From contig JAQPZY010001689.1 in NCBI GenBank assembly GCA_029931535.1, positions 3,314,501 through 3,378,500 of the forward strand: a DNA stretch of 64,000 bases, read 5' to 3'. Below the pieces are notes generated by a model. That model made no database searches and was not told the DNA's origin. It saw only the letters and a program-made list of their open reading frames with translations. Positions within the stretch are counted from its first letter, which is position 1. Each line of letters starts with the position of its first letter. A program made the translations under genes and the position numbers. This DNA comes from Margaritifera margaritifera (Eukaryota > Mollusca > Bivalvia > Unionida > Margaritiferidae). Positions 38,219-49,906 of the stretch are shown here, in pieces.

Positions 38219-38500
38219 GCGCGGTGGCTCAGTGGTTAGAGCGGGAACTTGCGTCTCAAAAGGTGCAGGTTCGAATCCTACCATCGGTCGTGGTTGTAGC
38301 GTATACGTCATAAGGTTAAAGGGTATTCATTCTTATGGCTCAAGAAAATCCACTATTAGACGATCAATACCAAGAACAGTTGCACTGTATACGTCATAAG
38401 GTTAAAGGTTATTAATTCTTATGGCCCAAGAAAATCTACTATTAGACGATCAATACAAAGAACAGTGGCACTCTATACGTCATACGGTTCATAGTCGTTT
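38219..38500 (+). mobile_element. tRNA-derived SINE-like element with tandemly repeated body
   Basis: The head at 38219-38290 has a good A box ('tggctcagtggttagagc') and B box ('ggttcgaatcc') at tRNA spacing. The D-arm pairs (CTCA/GAGC-type), but the acceptor ends do not pair, the T-stem has a mismatch and position 33 of the loop is not U, so it is not a working tRNA. The body that follows, 'gtatacgtcataaggttaaa' plus 'gggtattcattcttatggct' and 'ctattagacgatcaatacca', is repeated about 2.5 times with a ~92-bp period to about 38500. Transcription by RNA polymerase III from the boxes is what the structure suggests. Confidence 0.75.
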
Positions 38501-41500
38501 GTACTGACTTTATCATAGTGCTAGTATCATACACAAGTATGTAAATATTTATTTTTAAATTTCAGAGCATGTGAGAAATAGGCTCACACCGACAAATTTT
38601 AAAGTTGCTTAGATCGAAGGTTCATAAAATACACAGGAACGGGAAAGAAAATAGCAATGGAAGAAATGGCCAAAAATTAAGCCAACTAATATTGTCTGAG
38701 TAGACAGCGTCTTTATGGCCTTTTTCACAAAAACGCTATTGATATACTTTATTTGTTCTGTCCATTCTTCAAACATATTTTTAAATAATTAAATATTTTG
38801 AAATATTGCCTTTGAAATAAATCAAAATTATGTGATGCCTTTGAAAGCGAATGAAGAATTCGATACTTGATGCGTCAAACAGTAAGAATAACTAATAGGC
38901 GTGGACTTTAAATGACTTTATTCGATGGTTGTATAAAGCAGTATACATCATCCACATACATTTAGATGAAATCGCAATTGTTTCAGGTGGTATCATAGTA
39001 AAATGCTACACAATTAAAACTGTAAAAGACTTGAATTCTTTCATCAGTAAAATGCAAAATGAAGTACAATGCATTACGGACTTTGTGGAAGATATTAAAC
39101 GTTGCACTTATTCTGGAAAAGTCATCAGAAACAAAAAGAAATTGAGAAAACACGAAGCAAGCTATGCATTTGGATGTTCAATCCCTGTGTCTAGATGTAT
39201 TTTACCATGAGGACATTTTAGATGGTGGTTCTATATTGTAACAGACATGTGTTTGTATCAGCAACTGTTAAAACGGTTTCCAACAATGCGTGGTAAACTA
39301 TATTGATAATGTTTTACGTCTCAGACATTTAAAATACACATAAGTATGCAAAGCTCGCGTGATCTACGCCATGTCAAGAGAGGCCTACGCAAAAAGGATT
39401 GAACTAATTTACAATTTGCAAGTGTGCTCTGTGTGTTCGCTTGCAAGAATTATTGCAAAGTAAGATCCTTGTACCCCTGCATAATTAGACATACTCAAGC
39501 ATCATTCTTTCTTCAGTCTTTAATTTGCCATGTGAAATTGAAAGTGGGAGTGCAATAATGTTGAGATTATTTTTATGGAACCGCGTATCAGTGAATGGTA
39601 CAATGCAGCAGTCAATAAGACTAAAATTTCCAGCCGTCTTGTCAATAGCACAGCACTCCCTTGAGGGTTAGAGAAGACGTGCAGTTTAATAAATAAACCG
39701 ATATTATTGCATTGAGCAGACACCCCAGAGATAATATAGAATTTATATTGTATTTTAAGTGGCTAATGTATCCATCTCCTGTGACGATTGCAGACGTGTA
39801 TTATGTTTTGGATATGATTGTACTTAAATATAGTGCTCTATGGAAAGTAATAGTCCTCTTCAACAGCAAGAGTAAACAAAAAGATCTCAATAAACTTCTA
39901 GCTTTTAGTCTGTGAAACTCGTGTTCATTTTCATAATCTCATGTTTATATTTTTATTTCTTAAATCGCAACGAAAGAAATGTGTTAACGAAAATAAAAAA
40001 ATGGTTGAATTATTCATATGAAAGCAGTCATTAATTTGATTACATACACAGTTTGAAGCATTATATGAGATAAATTTGTAAAAAGTCAATGTTTTAAAGT
40101 ATTATATACTTTCAAAATTTATTTTTATCGATGTAGAGATACAGTCGTTAATCTCTTTTGTACAGAATCAAAAAAGGTCTATGAAAGTCGACGGTTTAGT
40201 CTTTAAAACTTCATAGTAAAAATGAAAACTAGTTTATTTTTGAGTGGATAGAGAAAATATTTAACGATTTTCATGGAACATTTCGCATTGTCAGTCGTGA
40301 CTTAGAGAGCATCAGAACTATAAAAATAACAGCAACTGTCATTCCAAAAGAAAAACATATTTTCTCAATTAAAAAAGAAGCACAACACAACATAACTATT
40401 TATGTAATTATTTTTACAAAAATAGTGTATTGAACAAATAGGAAAGCATAGGTGTGTGTATGTGCGCGTGTATGTGCGTGTGTGTGTGTGTTTTACCAAA
40501 ATAGAGAGAAAACGTGAAATCTATAAATGAATGTACTCGTGCTTAGCAAAAACTTGTTTTGGGAGTTTTATGTCTCTGAACTAAACAAGTTCTGCTGTAA
40601 GCCGGTTAGCGGTCTGAATATAATCGATCGATTTTTTGTGATATTTTCAAGCCAAAACAAATCACAGATCAATTTCCTAATTGCAATGCAGTTAAATCAC
40701 GATGTGACATGCAATGTTTAGACATTATTTTAAAGTACTCTATGAGATTAAATACCTTGTTTGACTCAGTCATGTTCTACTCTAGCCATGCCATTCCGGA
40801 CCCCCTCCCTACCCAATATGATCTCTTTATCTTGGCAAGAAAATCGAAAGTACATTAAGAGAGCAAAAGACTAACACACAGGTAACCTAAACTTTTCTAA
40901 AATAAAGTTACTTTGAAGGGTTTTGTTAACGTGTTTTAAAAAAATTAATAAATAAATAAATAAAATAAAATAAAGGTAAAATGTGTTCAAAGTGCCCGGC
41001 AGTAAAGTAGTTTGCATTGCCGATATGAACGCTTTTATACGTTGATGTGCTTTTGAAAGTCTATTCATTTGCTGTTTCATCCTTGAGGACCATTAAAGTA
41101 TTTTATAATTGTTAAATTATAACAGACAACCCTTATATAAAACTGTAGGTATGACTATTACAACTAATATAATTTAATAATAATGACGATTTTAACTTAT
41201 GATTGTTAATTAGCATGACTGTAGTTCAATCATAAAATGGTTGTATTTCAAGTCACATTATGAAATGTATGCCATTTTCTTTTGTAGAAAGAGCTTGTCG
41301 ATGCTAAGTTTTATTTATTTTGCAACAACCTGATACTAAAAACATTACAAATGTTATTTAAAAGAAACAATTGTCATTAGATGCTTTTAGACGTTGATGT
41401 TCTTTTTGGGTTATCAGTACTAAATAACAATGTGGGTTTTTTTATTTGGTTTTTCGTATCACTCTTACTAAATCAGACATGATGATATATTATTGATACA

Positions 41501-42863
41501 AATATACATACACCCATGCATTTCATTGAGTTATTTTAATTTTTGTGAAAATATAAAAGTTTTAATGAAAACATATTTAATAAATGACAGGTCTATGTAA
41601 CAATGCGTAAATACTACTCCTTGAATGCATTTCATATATACAAATTAGCTGAAAACCATTGTACAAGAAATAAGCCAAATAGCTAATTTTATAGAATTGA
41701 TTAATTTGTAAAGAATTTTTTTTTAGTATAAACACGGAGAGAGTATGATTTTATTAAACTTAATTTAAACAGCAAGCAAAAAAATTTCAGAAACATGCCA
41801 AAAGAAAACAAATACTGCTCTATCAATACAAATATTAGAAAAGCATACTGATAAACAATCCAACCCTTCTTCACAGGAGGTCACAAAACTAGGTTCAAAA
41901 CAGAATTATATCCCGTATTATGATAGTGCTTTGAAAGCTTTAAATTGTAATTATATTAACAAAGGAGACAACTATTACATAAAATATTTCACAGTTCCGT
42001 TTATGTTTATCACACACCTTACAGGCTATTTATTTGAACTTAAGTAACTTACTGGAGAAAAAAAAAACAGCAACAAAAAAACTCAAACATATCATCACTA
42101 TGTGTGAACTTGTTCTCTTCTTGTAGAACATTAAAGCCCTTCATCGTTTCTAGATTTTAACTGACTAGCTTTACATGCAACTGTAGCTATGATTTTATTT
42201 TCAGAAATTTCATTTTATATTATATAGGCGCGCTGAGAAAAGGTCTAACAAAATGTGCTATGCAACAATCCATAAATCCTTTTAATTAATGATTGATATT
42301 TCTAAAGCCTTCTCATGTTTGAAAGTATTGTAATGAATATTTGAAACAATCGTGAAAAATAATGTCTCCTATCTTTCTCGGCATTGCAGTGATAAAGGGA
42401 AAGACTATTGTTGCCAGTAAGTAAGATAAATAAATGTGTATTTAATGTTCAGTGAATCAGTAAAATGCCCGCTATAATTATTATCTTGTTTCCTTTGGGT
42501 TTGAGATATGAGGTAAATTTTGGCCTGTTATCTTGTAATATGATCGTATTTGCATGTCGTATATGTTTGTTGTATAGTTAATTTACCCAACATACTTATT
42601 TTCGGCGTAAGTTATATGATTCAGAAGAAAGCTTTTATTGAGACAACCTTAGTTCACGTTACTTGTCAGTATTGAAGACATTCCTGCTACATGAAGTGAA
42701 AACAATATCGTTAATTCTCTATTGCTCCGCTGAGTGTGGCCACCTATTTGCAAAGGCGTCACGTTATCATGTTTACATCTATGGTAAAGCTTTGAGCAAA
42801 CATGACACGAGCATGTCCAATATTAATTCTTGTTTTGTTTCGTAGCCCGCATTGTTCTGACGC
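38501..42863. other. anonymous AT-rich DNA, no gene recognised
   Basis: About 4.4 kb. Open frames up to 93 codons (38929-39210 plus strand) show no recognisable family. A short GT-rich stretch lies at 40452-40492 and (AAAT)n at 40945-40972. Nothing else can be supported. Confidence 0.5.
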
Positions 42864-42930
42864 ATACATACATACATACATACATACATACATACATACA
42901 TACATACATACATACATACATACATACATT
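42864..42930. repeat. (CATA)n microsatellite
   Basis: About 16 perfect CATA units. No recognisable 'tgccgttaaa' head precedes this one. Confidence 0.95.
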
Positions 42931-43187
42931 GTTTCATAAAGTATGACCATCCAGAGTATGTTTCCTACGTTTTATATACGTGAGAATACAAATATATCAT
43001 GGTGTCAACCCTTTCAAGAATTGAGAGAAAACGATTACACCTAAATGTTATAGCAATCGACAATCACTTTTTAACGCCAAATCCACTGACTTGTTAAATT
43101 GCGATCTTTTTTATATTTATTGGCCCGATAGACCAATAATTAATAAATCGAACATATATGGGTATTCAATAAAAAGCGGCCCTGTAA

Positions 43188-43482
43188 TGATCAAACAGTG
43201 GCGGCCCGAGGGTGTGGGTGTGGGGGCGATTGCCCCCGGGCGCTGGGCGAGGGGGGCGCCGTTGGTACCCCTCCACCCATCTAAGCCCACGGTTTCAGGG
43301 CTTAGATTGGGGGTGGGTGGGTGGGGGTGGAGGTTGGCAACTGACATAAACACTGTTCTCTGTGGCAAAGTAGGGGCGCCACTAAAGAACATTGCCTCCG
43401 GGCGCCTCAGTGGGGGGGGGGGGCGCCATTAAAAACATTGCCCCCGGGCACCTCAAACCCTCGCGCCGCCACTGGGATCAAA
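43188..43482 (+). mobile_element. hAT-type MITE copy 2 with near-perfect 8-bp target duplication
   Basis: Body 43196-43474 begins 'cagtggcggcccgagggtgt' and ends 'accctcgcgccgccactg', an inverted repeat of about 16 bp. Flanks are 'tgatcaaa' (43188-43195) and 'ggatcaaa' (43475-43482), 7 of 8 identical. The interior is GC-rich ('aacactgttctctgtggcaa', 'aggggcgccactaaagaaca') and contrasts sharply with the AT-rich surroundings. It has no open transposase, so mobility would depend on a hAT transposase elsewhere. Confidence 0.9.
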
Positions 43483-44682
43483 CATATTTGTGTATTCAGT
43501 GAAAAGCGGTCTGTATTTCTTGTGTGAAATCTGTCAGAATTTCCTACAATTTTCAGTTTCTGCAAACAATAAGAGTCAACATATCTGCAAGCGGATCAGT
43601 TAAATTTGTGCAGACCTGTAAAAACAGGAACCTTTGATTTTTTTTCCCATTGAAATCTTTAATAATATGAGTGAATAATTTCATGCGACTATTGATTGCC
43701 TACATAAAGTAACTCTTTTTATTTGTTACTTGGTCAAATGATCGTCGAGCTATTTAACTCTATATATGTACTTGTGATAGGCAATAGGTCAAAAGATGAT
43801 TCTCCAGATATATTTTTACTTACTTACTAACATTTCTCTCTCTCCGAACATAACGTGACAAACCGTGTTGGTATTAAATAAAGTAGTACATATTCCACAA
43901 AGAGCCAGAGTTTAATTCCGTCTTTCCTGTATCACGTTCCTTATTCTTCAAACATTTTTAGTGTGGAACTGACGCTCAAGTTCTAAGGTCCAAAATATGA
44001 TTTTATTCTTGTACCACTAATGAATGAGATGAGTGGATTCCAATTACACATTCTCCTAAGTCAGCAATAAGGTAAGTTTATTTCTACGGATGAAATATGC
44101 AAATCTTTATTAATGTTTGATTTAACTTAGCATTTTGTATCAGAATCGTTTTCTTGTGATATTCCGACATCTTTTTGCCACATTATTTAAAAAAGTGAAG
44201 ACCAAAAAAAGCGTATGACCATTTCTGAGAATGGTTGCATGTATACTGCGCTATGCTCTATGCAAGTAATTGACTGGTGTACTTTATCTTTATCTGATGT
44301 ACAATCCTGACACTAAAGAATGAGTCTTATCGTGGTGGATATATAATAGTCATAATATTTATTTAACTCAAGAAGTACTTTTTGTTCTACGACAACTTAA
44401 ACTGCTACAATGGATTCAGTACACGACCAAACAAGCCAAGGACTTGTAAAGTAGCTAAAAGAGAAAATGTATATTTCAACAGAAAGACAAATGTGTAGAC
44501 ATGATCTCAAAAATTTCCACGATTGGGTTTGAAATAAATTAGTTCAGTTTGTACCATCTTAAAATTGATCCAGTCATTTATTTCTTCAAACTGTCCTTAG
44601 GTGACGGTATCTATTTACGGAGTAGGACCTTGAAATGCCATTATTTGCATAATGCAATCAGTCTTCATTAATATCTCTTGTT
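43483..44682. other. anonymous AT-rich DNA
   Basis: No recognised gene or RNA. Confidence 0.5.
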
Positions 44683-44862
44683 TTGTGTAAATTAAATAGG
44701 TATTTATTTGTGTGTAAATTAAATAGGTATTTATTTGTGTGTAAGTTAAATAGGTATTTATTTGTGTGTAAATTACATAGGTATTTATTTGTGTGTAAGT
44801 TAAATAGGTATTTATTTGTGTGTAAATTACATAGGTATTTATTGTGTGTAAATTACATACAG
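44683..44862. repeat. 27-bp minisatellite, about 6-7 copies
   Basis: Unit 'gtgtaaattaaataggtatt' plus 'tatttgt', with aagtta and attaca variants. It is followed by a degenerate (GTA/GTG) stretch to 44930. Confidence 0.92.
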
Positions 44863-45076
44863 CAGCATTATTAATGGTCGTAGTAGTAGCAGTAGTTGTG
44901 GTAGTGATGATGGTGCTGGTAGACACTGTGACATAAAAGAGAAAAAGAGGGCGATTTCTGCTGGTCATTTGTTGCTATAGCAACTAGTTTCCACGCTGTT
45001 AAAATGTAAATTTCTGTATGATAACTCAGTCTTAAAGGATAAATATGCAAACCTTAAGTATGTTAATAGTAAACGA

Positions 45077-45309
45077 CATGGCGCGACGGGAGGGGGGTGG
45101 TCGTGGGAAGGGGAAGGGGCAATTGCCCTCGGGCTCCGGGCGAGGGGGGCCGTCGGGAGCTTTTTATTTTTGCAGCTGTAACCGGGGCGTAGATGGGGAG
45201 TTGGGGGTTGGAGTTTGGCAACTGACATAAAAACTGTTCTCTGTGGCAAAGTAGGGGCGCCACTAAAGAACATTGCCCCCGAGCGCGTTAAAAACTCGCG
45301 CCGCCACTG
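45077..45309 (+). mobile_element. hAT-type MITE copy 3, left end degraded
   Basis: The right end 'aaaactcgcgccgccactg' and the interior 'gcaactgacataaaaactgt' with 'aggggcgccactaaagaaca' match copy 2. The left end reads 'catggcgcgacgggaggg', altered from CAGTGGCGGC. No target duplication could be matched. About 45 bp shorter than copies 1 and 2. Confidence 0.8.
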
Positions 45310-46066
45310 TTTATTTGTGTGTTTCTTTTTCTTACTTAAAGTTCATATAACCAATTTATTCTACATACACAATTTCCTTCTTTTATCCCTTTTTGGGGAA
45401 CAGGCTCCTAAGGACACGTTTTATTCTCATTGATATTTATTTTTTTAAAAACGGATTAAATACCAAATATACAAAAGTAATTTTACAATTTCTCCTAATT
45501 GCCAAATGATTCATGAAGGTTTTCACCGAACAACGACAAGGCACGGCAATAGATGAGTCTCTTGGGCATTTTTATTCTACTTGTTTCTTTTTGTTGATCC
45601 CCATACAAGCAATACTGTTTGGGAGAAGTTTAAAAACTAAGTCAGTGAAAGAAATAGAGGTAAAAGATACATGCATGCTATTTTTACCAAACTTTGTAAG
45701 TGTCAGACTTGAAAAAGGGTCATATCATTTCTTTCTTGATCATTAGCCCACTCTAGCTAGTTCAAATCATCAGTCAAGTTGATGCCAACTAGACGAAACT
45801 TCAAACATTTTCATTTTCCCTAATTCCATTAGATATAGTTATGTAAAGTTTTGTAATTTTAACGGCTTTGTTGTGTTTATTGTTTGTCTTGTCTCTGTTT
45901 TGTATTTGCCTTTGATAAAGACTCAGAGCAGAAAGCGCTCGGGCTAGTTAAAAACTAGTTTTACACTGTTAGTTTTTATTGCATTTATTTTAATCAATCC
46001 ATGACACACGCGATCCCTTGCTGGATCCAGTGCACTTGAAAGGACTGTTATTTGCTATATGATTTG

Positions 46067-46067
<1 letters not shown>
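45310..46067. other. anonymous DNA
   Basis: No recognised gene. 'tgcctttgataaagactcag' followed by 'agcagaaagcgctcgggc' at about 45907-45945 resembles a phrase at 34335-34370. Confidence 0.45.

Positions 46068-46123
<56 letters not shown>
46068..46123. repeat. (TA)n microsatellite
   Basis: About 27 AT units, ending before 'ccccctt'. Confidence 0.95.
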
Positions 46124-46125
<2 letters not shown>

Positions 46126-46909
46126 CCCTTCAATTTGTTTAATTATTTAAAATCTTCCTTCAAGGAGATACACATGCAAAATTTAAAAAAAAGGGATAAA
46201 ACAGAAATCGCAATAAATAACTGATAGATCCTAACTCATTTGATACATTGTTTGAAGATATAGTTTCAATGTTTCATCCCTTTCTTCTTTTTGTTTTAGA
46301 AAATAATTGATCATCAATTGAAAATTGCAAATTTTCGGCATTGATTTTTCCTACTTTTACTTCATTATATAAAAATGACATATTCTTGTACTGGTTTTTC
46401 AGTCACCACAAATGATAATACATTCTTACTCTGACTGTGAAATAAAATATTTTATTTCCGATAGAATGTAGGACCATACCTTTTGGAGCATATATATATT
46501 AATTAAAATTACAATTATTTACTTCTCCATTTCCATACATAAAATCAAATTAGTACCATTACTATAATTTATCCTTTGTAAAACGTTATATCACAATTAT
46601 TATTTGAAAGAATCTCTTGCGTCATTGTTTCCATGGTTTTAAATGGAATTACAAATTCTGTTGGACCTAATAATGCTTTTTCCAGATGAACTCAAGTCTT
46701 TCTTGCAAGCAGTAAATAAAAAACTGTCTTTGTCTTAAAAAATTAAACACATTTCTACTCTTCAAAAATATCTAAACTATTTACAATTGAGGAAATACAA
46801 TCTGAACTTTATCTATCATAGTAATAGAATGCATTTACATTGTCAGTTTGACATTACACATTTGATCTAGATATCTAGATGTATGAGTAACCTGTCTTTC
46901 TTTTGTTTA
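46124..46909. other. anonymous AT-rich DNA
   Basis: No recognised feature. Confidence 0.5.

Positions 46910-46983
<74 letters not shown>
46910..46983. repeat. (TA)n microsatellite
   Basis: About 36 AT units with one TG interruption. Confidence 0.95.
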
Positions 46984-46985
<2 letters not shown>

Positions 46986-47498
46986 AAGCACAAAAAAGGA
47001 TGCACAAAAAATAACAAAACAGACATGCTACTTAGTAAATACATAACCAATTAAAAACAAAGTGTATCTTATAACTACACCAACATCCGAATACTTGAAC
47101 AGTAACATTAAAAGAAGTGAAGAAAAGAAAAGTAAAAATTAAAAAATAATATAGATTTAAAATAATAGTAGCCAACCATAGAACATCTATCTTAAAAAAA
47201 GTAAATCGTGGACACTCTGTCTCATATCATACAGTATTTACAGACTTATTCAGTGTTTTGTCCAAGGGGAATTTGTGTCTGTTCTGAACTCTAACCACAC
47301 TCAGTCAGTTGATTGACTTTCGGATAGCAGTCTGGTATGTATCTCTCTGACGCATTCCATGTGCAATACGAGACAGTTCAGCTCGTTTTTCATTCATGGC
47401 AACAGGCAGGTGAGTCCGAATATATTTTCCTTTTTAAAGTTTTATTGATTTGGACAGAACTATATCCCCGGTCTCGTATTTAATGAACATTTAACGAT
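46984..47498. other. anonymous AT-rich DNA
   Basis: No recognised feature. Confidence 0.5.
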
Positions 47499-47775
47499 GA
47501 TTGAATTTGGTGCATATGATGTATAGTCAGTGTCACTGTTGTAGGAATCTTGTGATTGAATTTGGTGCATATGATGTATAGTCAGTGTCACTGTTGTAGG
47601 AATCTTGTGATTGAATTTGGTGCATATGATGTATAGTCAGTGTCACTGTTGTAGGAATCTTGTGATTGAATTTGGTGCATATGATGCATAGTCAGTGTCA
47701 CTGTTGTAGGAATCTTGTGATTGAATTTGGTGCATATGATGTATAGTCAGTGTAACTGTTTTAGGAAGCTTGTGA
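47499..47775. repeat. 55-bp tandem repeat, 5 copies
   Basis: Unit 'gattgaatttggtgcatatg', 'atgtatagtcagtgtcactg', 'ttgtaggaatcttgt'. The first four are almost identical; the fifth has a few changes (gtaactg, tttagg, aagct). Confidence 0.95.
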
Positions 47776-49149
47776 CAATTAGTAATAGTAAGACTTTACA
47801 CATAATCGCCCTCCAGCTTTACGTCTTTAACAAATCACTGCCGCAAACCTGTTCGACTGTTTCTCCTGCCAACTTAGAAATATCATATATTAGTAGATTA
47901 TATTTTGTACATTTCCATTCTTGCAGTCGGAGGGTATTTTCCAACTTTTTCATCAGACCGCGATTTTTCAAGATCACTTACCTTTTCCATTGTTAATTCC
48001 AACGACCTCTGTAATTCTTAGATATTTTCCTGTATGTTTGTAATACGCACTTTTACTTCTTGCACTAATAGACTTTTGAAACTCCACGATTCTCGTGGAT
48101 AAGTCATTTAATCTCTCAGATAGTTCACTGGAGGTACTTAGAACTGAATCTTTGATATCGGCATTGGTAACTCCTTTACCATTTCAGTCTATCAGTTTTG
48201 TCGCTAGAACTGCACATGGAGTCTGCCATTGCACTAGTTCATGCACGAGCTATCGAATTCGGTTGAAATTTGTGAGACTTTATATGCAGAACTACGTAGA
48301 ACTTCTTATTTGGTTTGCATTTATTTATCTTCTTTTTGTGGCTACTTTGGTCCAATTTTTGGTATATTATAGGCATTCAAAATGTCAAATTTTCTCAGGT
48401 CCGTGTCGTAATCGGAAGAGGAAGGGTCTGTGTTTTAATTTTACCCCGTATTTATAATGATTTCAAATTTACTGGGTTCAGTAAACCAGTCCCTACTAAT
48501 TGCAATGATTATGAACTTCAAAATATTTCGTTAAATTCGCAGCTGTGGAATACCTATGGTATCTTTGGACTGCTAATAGTTTGGATTCTTGAGCTCGATT
48601 GGGATTTACCTTCAGATTTTTGGCTTTTGATAATTTGGCTTTTGACTTACATACACGATGAAGACAGTTGACCGATAGTCCTCCACAACCATGGAAACGA
48701 CTAAATCGTGGGGAAAAGAAGATGAAGTTCGATGCTAGATTTAAAAGTTTCTATAATGGATGCTATAACAAATTGGATGCTAACTGGAAGAATTACTTTT
48801 ATAAAATCCTTGATTGCGTCTAAATACACTTGTCTGTTGTCAGCCGGACCATATCCTCCAACATGTATAGAATATGAATTGAACAAATTATTATTTCAGT
48901 TTATTTGTGTATTAAACTGAGAGAACAAAAAGATACATACTTGTAGCTCCTTTTAGAGAAGGAAGTTTAATATGGTTTATTTACATTTATTCGCTATATA
49001 AAACTTTATTGGATAAAGCAACTCATGTCAAATGTTGATGGTCTGTGACACAATATGGTTTCAAAACAAATCTTTTGAAAATTAGGAAGCACTCATATAT
49101 TTAAATTATGGAACATCAGATGGATGGAAACTGGTAAATTTATCAATAA
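47776..49149. other. anonymous DNA; possible gene remnant on the minus strand
   Basis: Around 48180-48000 on the minus strand an open stretch reads GVTNADIKDSVLSTSSELSE followed by RLNDLSTRIVEFQKSISARS, which looks like a short coiled coil. It continues to YYKHTGKYLRITEV before stops. Further frames at 48650-48350 are fragmented. No family is recognised and the remnant is uncertain. Plus-strand frames of 118-120 codons here overlap each other and look fortuitous. Confidence 0.3.
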
Positions 49150-49373
49150 TACACTTTGGCAAGAACATCTTTTACGTGTTTATTATGGCAAGAACATCTG
49201 TAACGTGTTTATGCTTGGCAAGAACATCTTTAACGTGTTTATGCCTGGCACGAGCATCTTTAATCTGTGTATGCCTGGCAAGAACATCTTTAACGTGTTT
49301 ATGCCTGGCAAGAACATATTTAACGTGTTTATGCCTGGCAAGAACATCTTTAACGTGTTTATGCCTTAGCTCT
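49150..49373. repeat. 30-bp minisatellite, about 7 copies
   Basis: Unit 'ggcaagaacatctttaacgt' plus 'gtttatgcct', with variants in the first and third copies. A decapeptide-repeat frame runs through it, taken as an artefact. Confidence 0.93.
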
Positions 49374-49449
49374 GTGGTAAAAAATGAGCCTTCATTGATA
49401 GATAAATATTCGTCACGTGATATTTTTAATTTATTTAACTAGTTTTCAA

Positions 49450-49906
49450 TCTTACAGCAGGTGGTGATGAAATCGATTGTTCTGATCAATATCTTATAGC
49501 TGTTGGCCATCAGATGGATTGTTCTTTTTCAATCTTATAGCTGTTGGCCATCAGATGGATTGTTCTTTTTCAATCTTATAGCTGTTGGCCATCAGATGGA
49601 TTGTTCTTGTTCAATCTTATAGCTGTTGGCCATCAGATGGATTGTTCTTGCTCAATCTTATAGCTGTTGGCCATCAAATGGATTGTTCTTTTTCAATCTT
49701 ATAGCTGTTGGCCATCAGATGGATTGTTCTTGTTCAATCTTATAGCTGTTGGCCATCAGATGGATTGTTCTTTTTCAATCTTATAGCAGGTGGCGATCAA
49801 ATGGATTGTTCTTGTTCAATCTTATAGCAGGCGGCGATCAAATGGATTGTTCTTTTTCAATCTTATAGCAGGTGGCGATCAAATGGATTGTTCTTGTTCA
49901 ATCTTT
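49450..49906. repeat. 41-bp minisatellite, about 11 copies in two subtypes
   Basis: Unit 'aatcttatagctgttggcca' plus 'tcagatggattgttctttttc'. Early and middle units carry 'gctgttggccatcag'. The last three, and the boundary unit at 49450, carry 'gcaggtggcgatcaa' (or gatgaaatcg), so two subtypes are blocked. Confidence 0.93.

Noticed and set aside
38219..38290. Functional tRNA gene
   Set aside because: A and B boxes are good, but the acceptor stem does not pair, the T-stem is mismatched and the anticodon loop lacks U33; better read as a SINE head.
43091..43432. 113-codon Gly/Pro-rich protein
   Set aside because: It lies inside the GC-rich hAT MITE; similar frames in the other two copies do not agree in length or phase.
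44683..44874. 9-residue repeat protein
   Set aside because: A 27-bp minisatellite artefact.
48095..48671. Membrane-protein-like plus-strand frames of 118-120 codons
   Set aside because: They overlap each other in different phases; hydrophobicity comes from T-rich sequence and there is no recognised motif.
49124..49442. Decapeptide-repeat frames (GKNIFNVFMP type)
   Set aside because: A 30-bp tandem repeat; the two frames overlap and neither extends into unique coding sequence.
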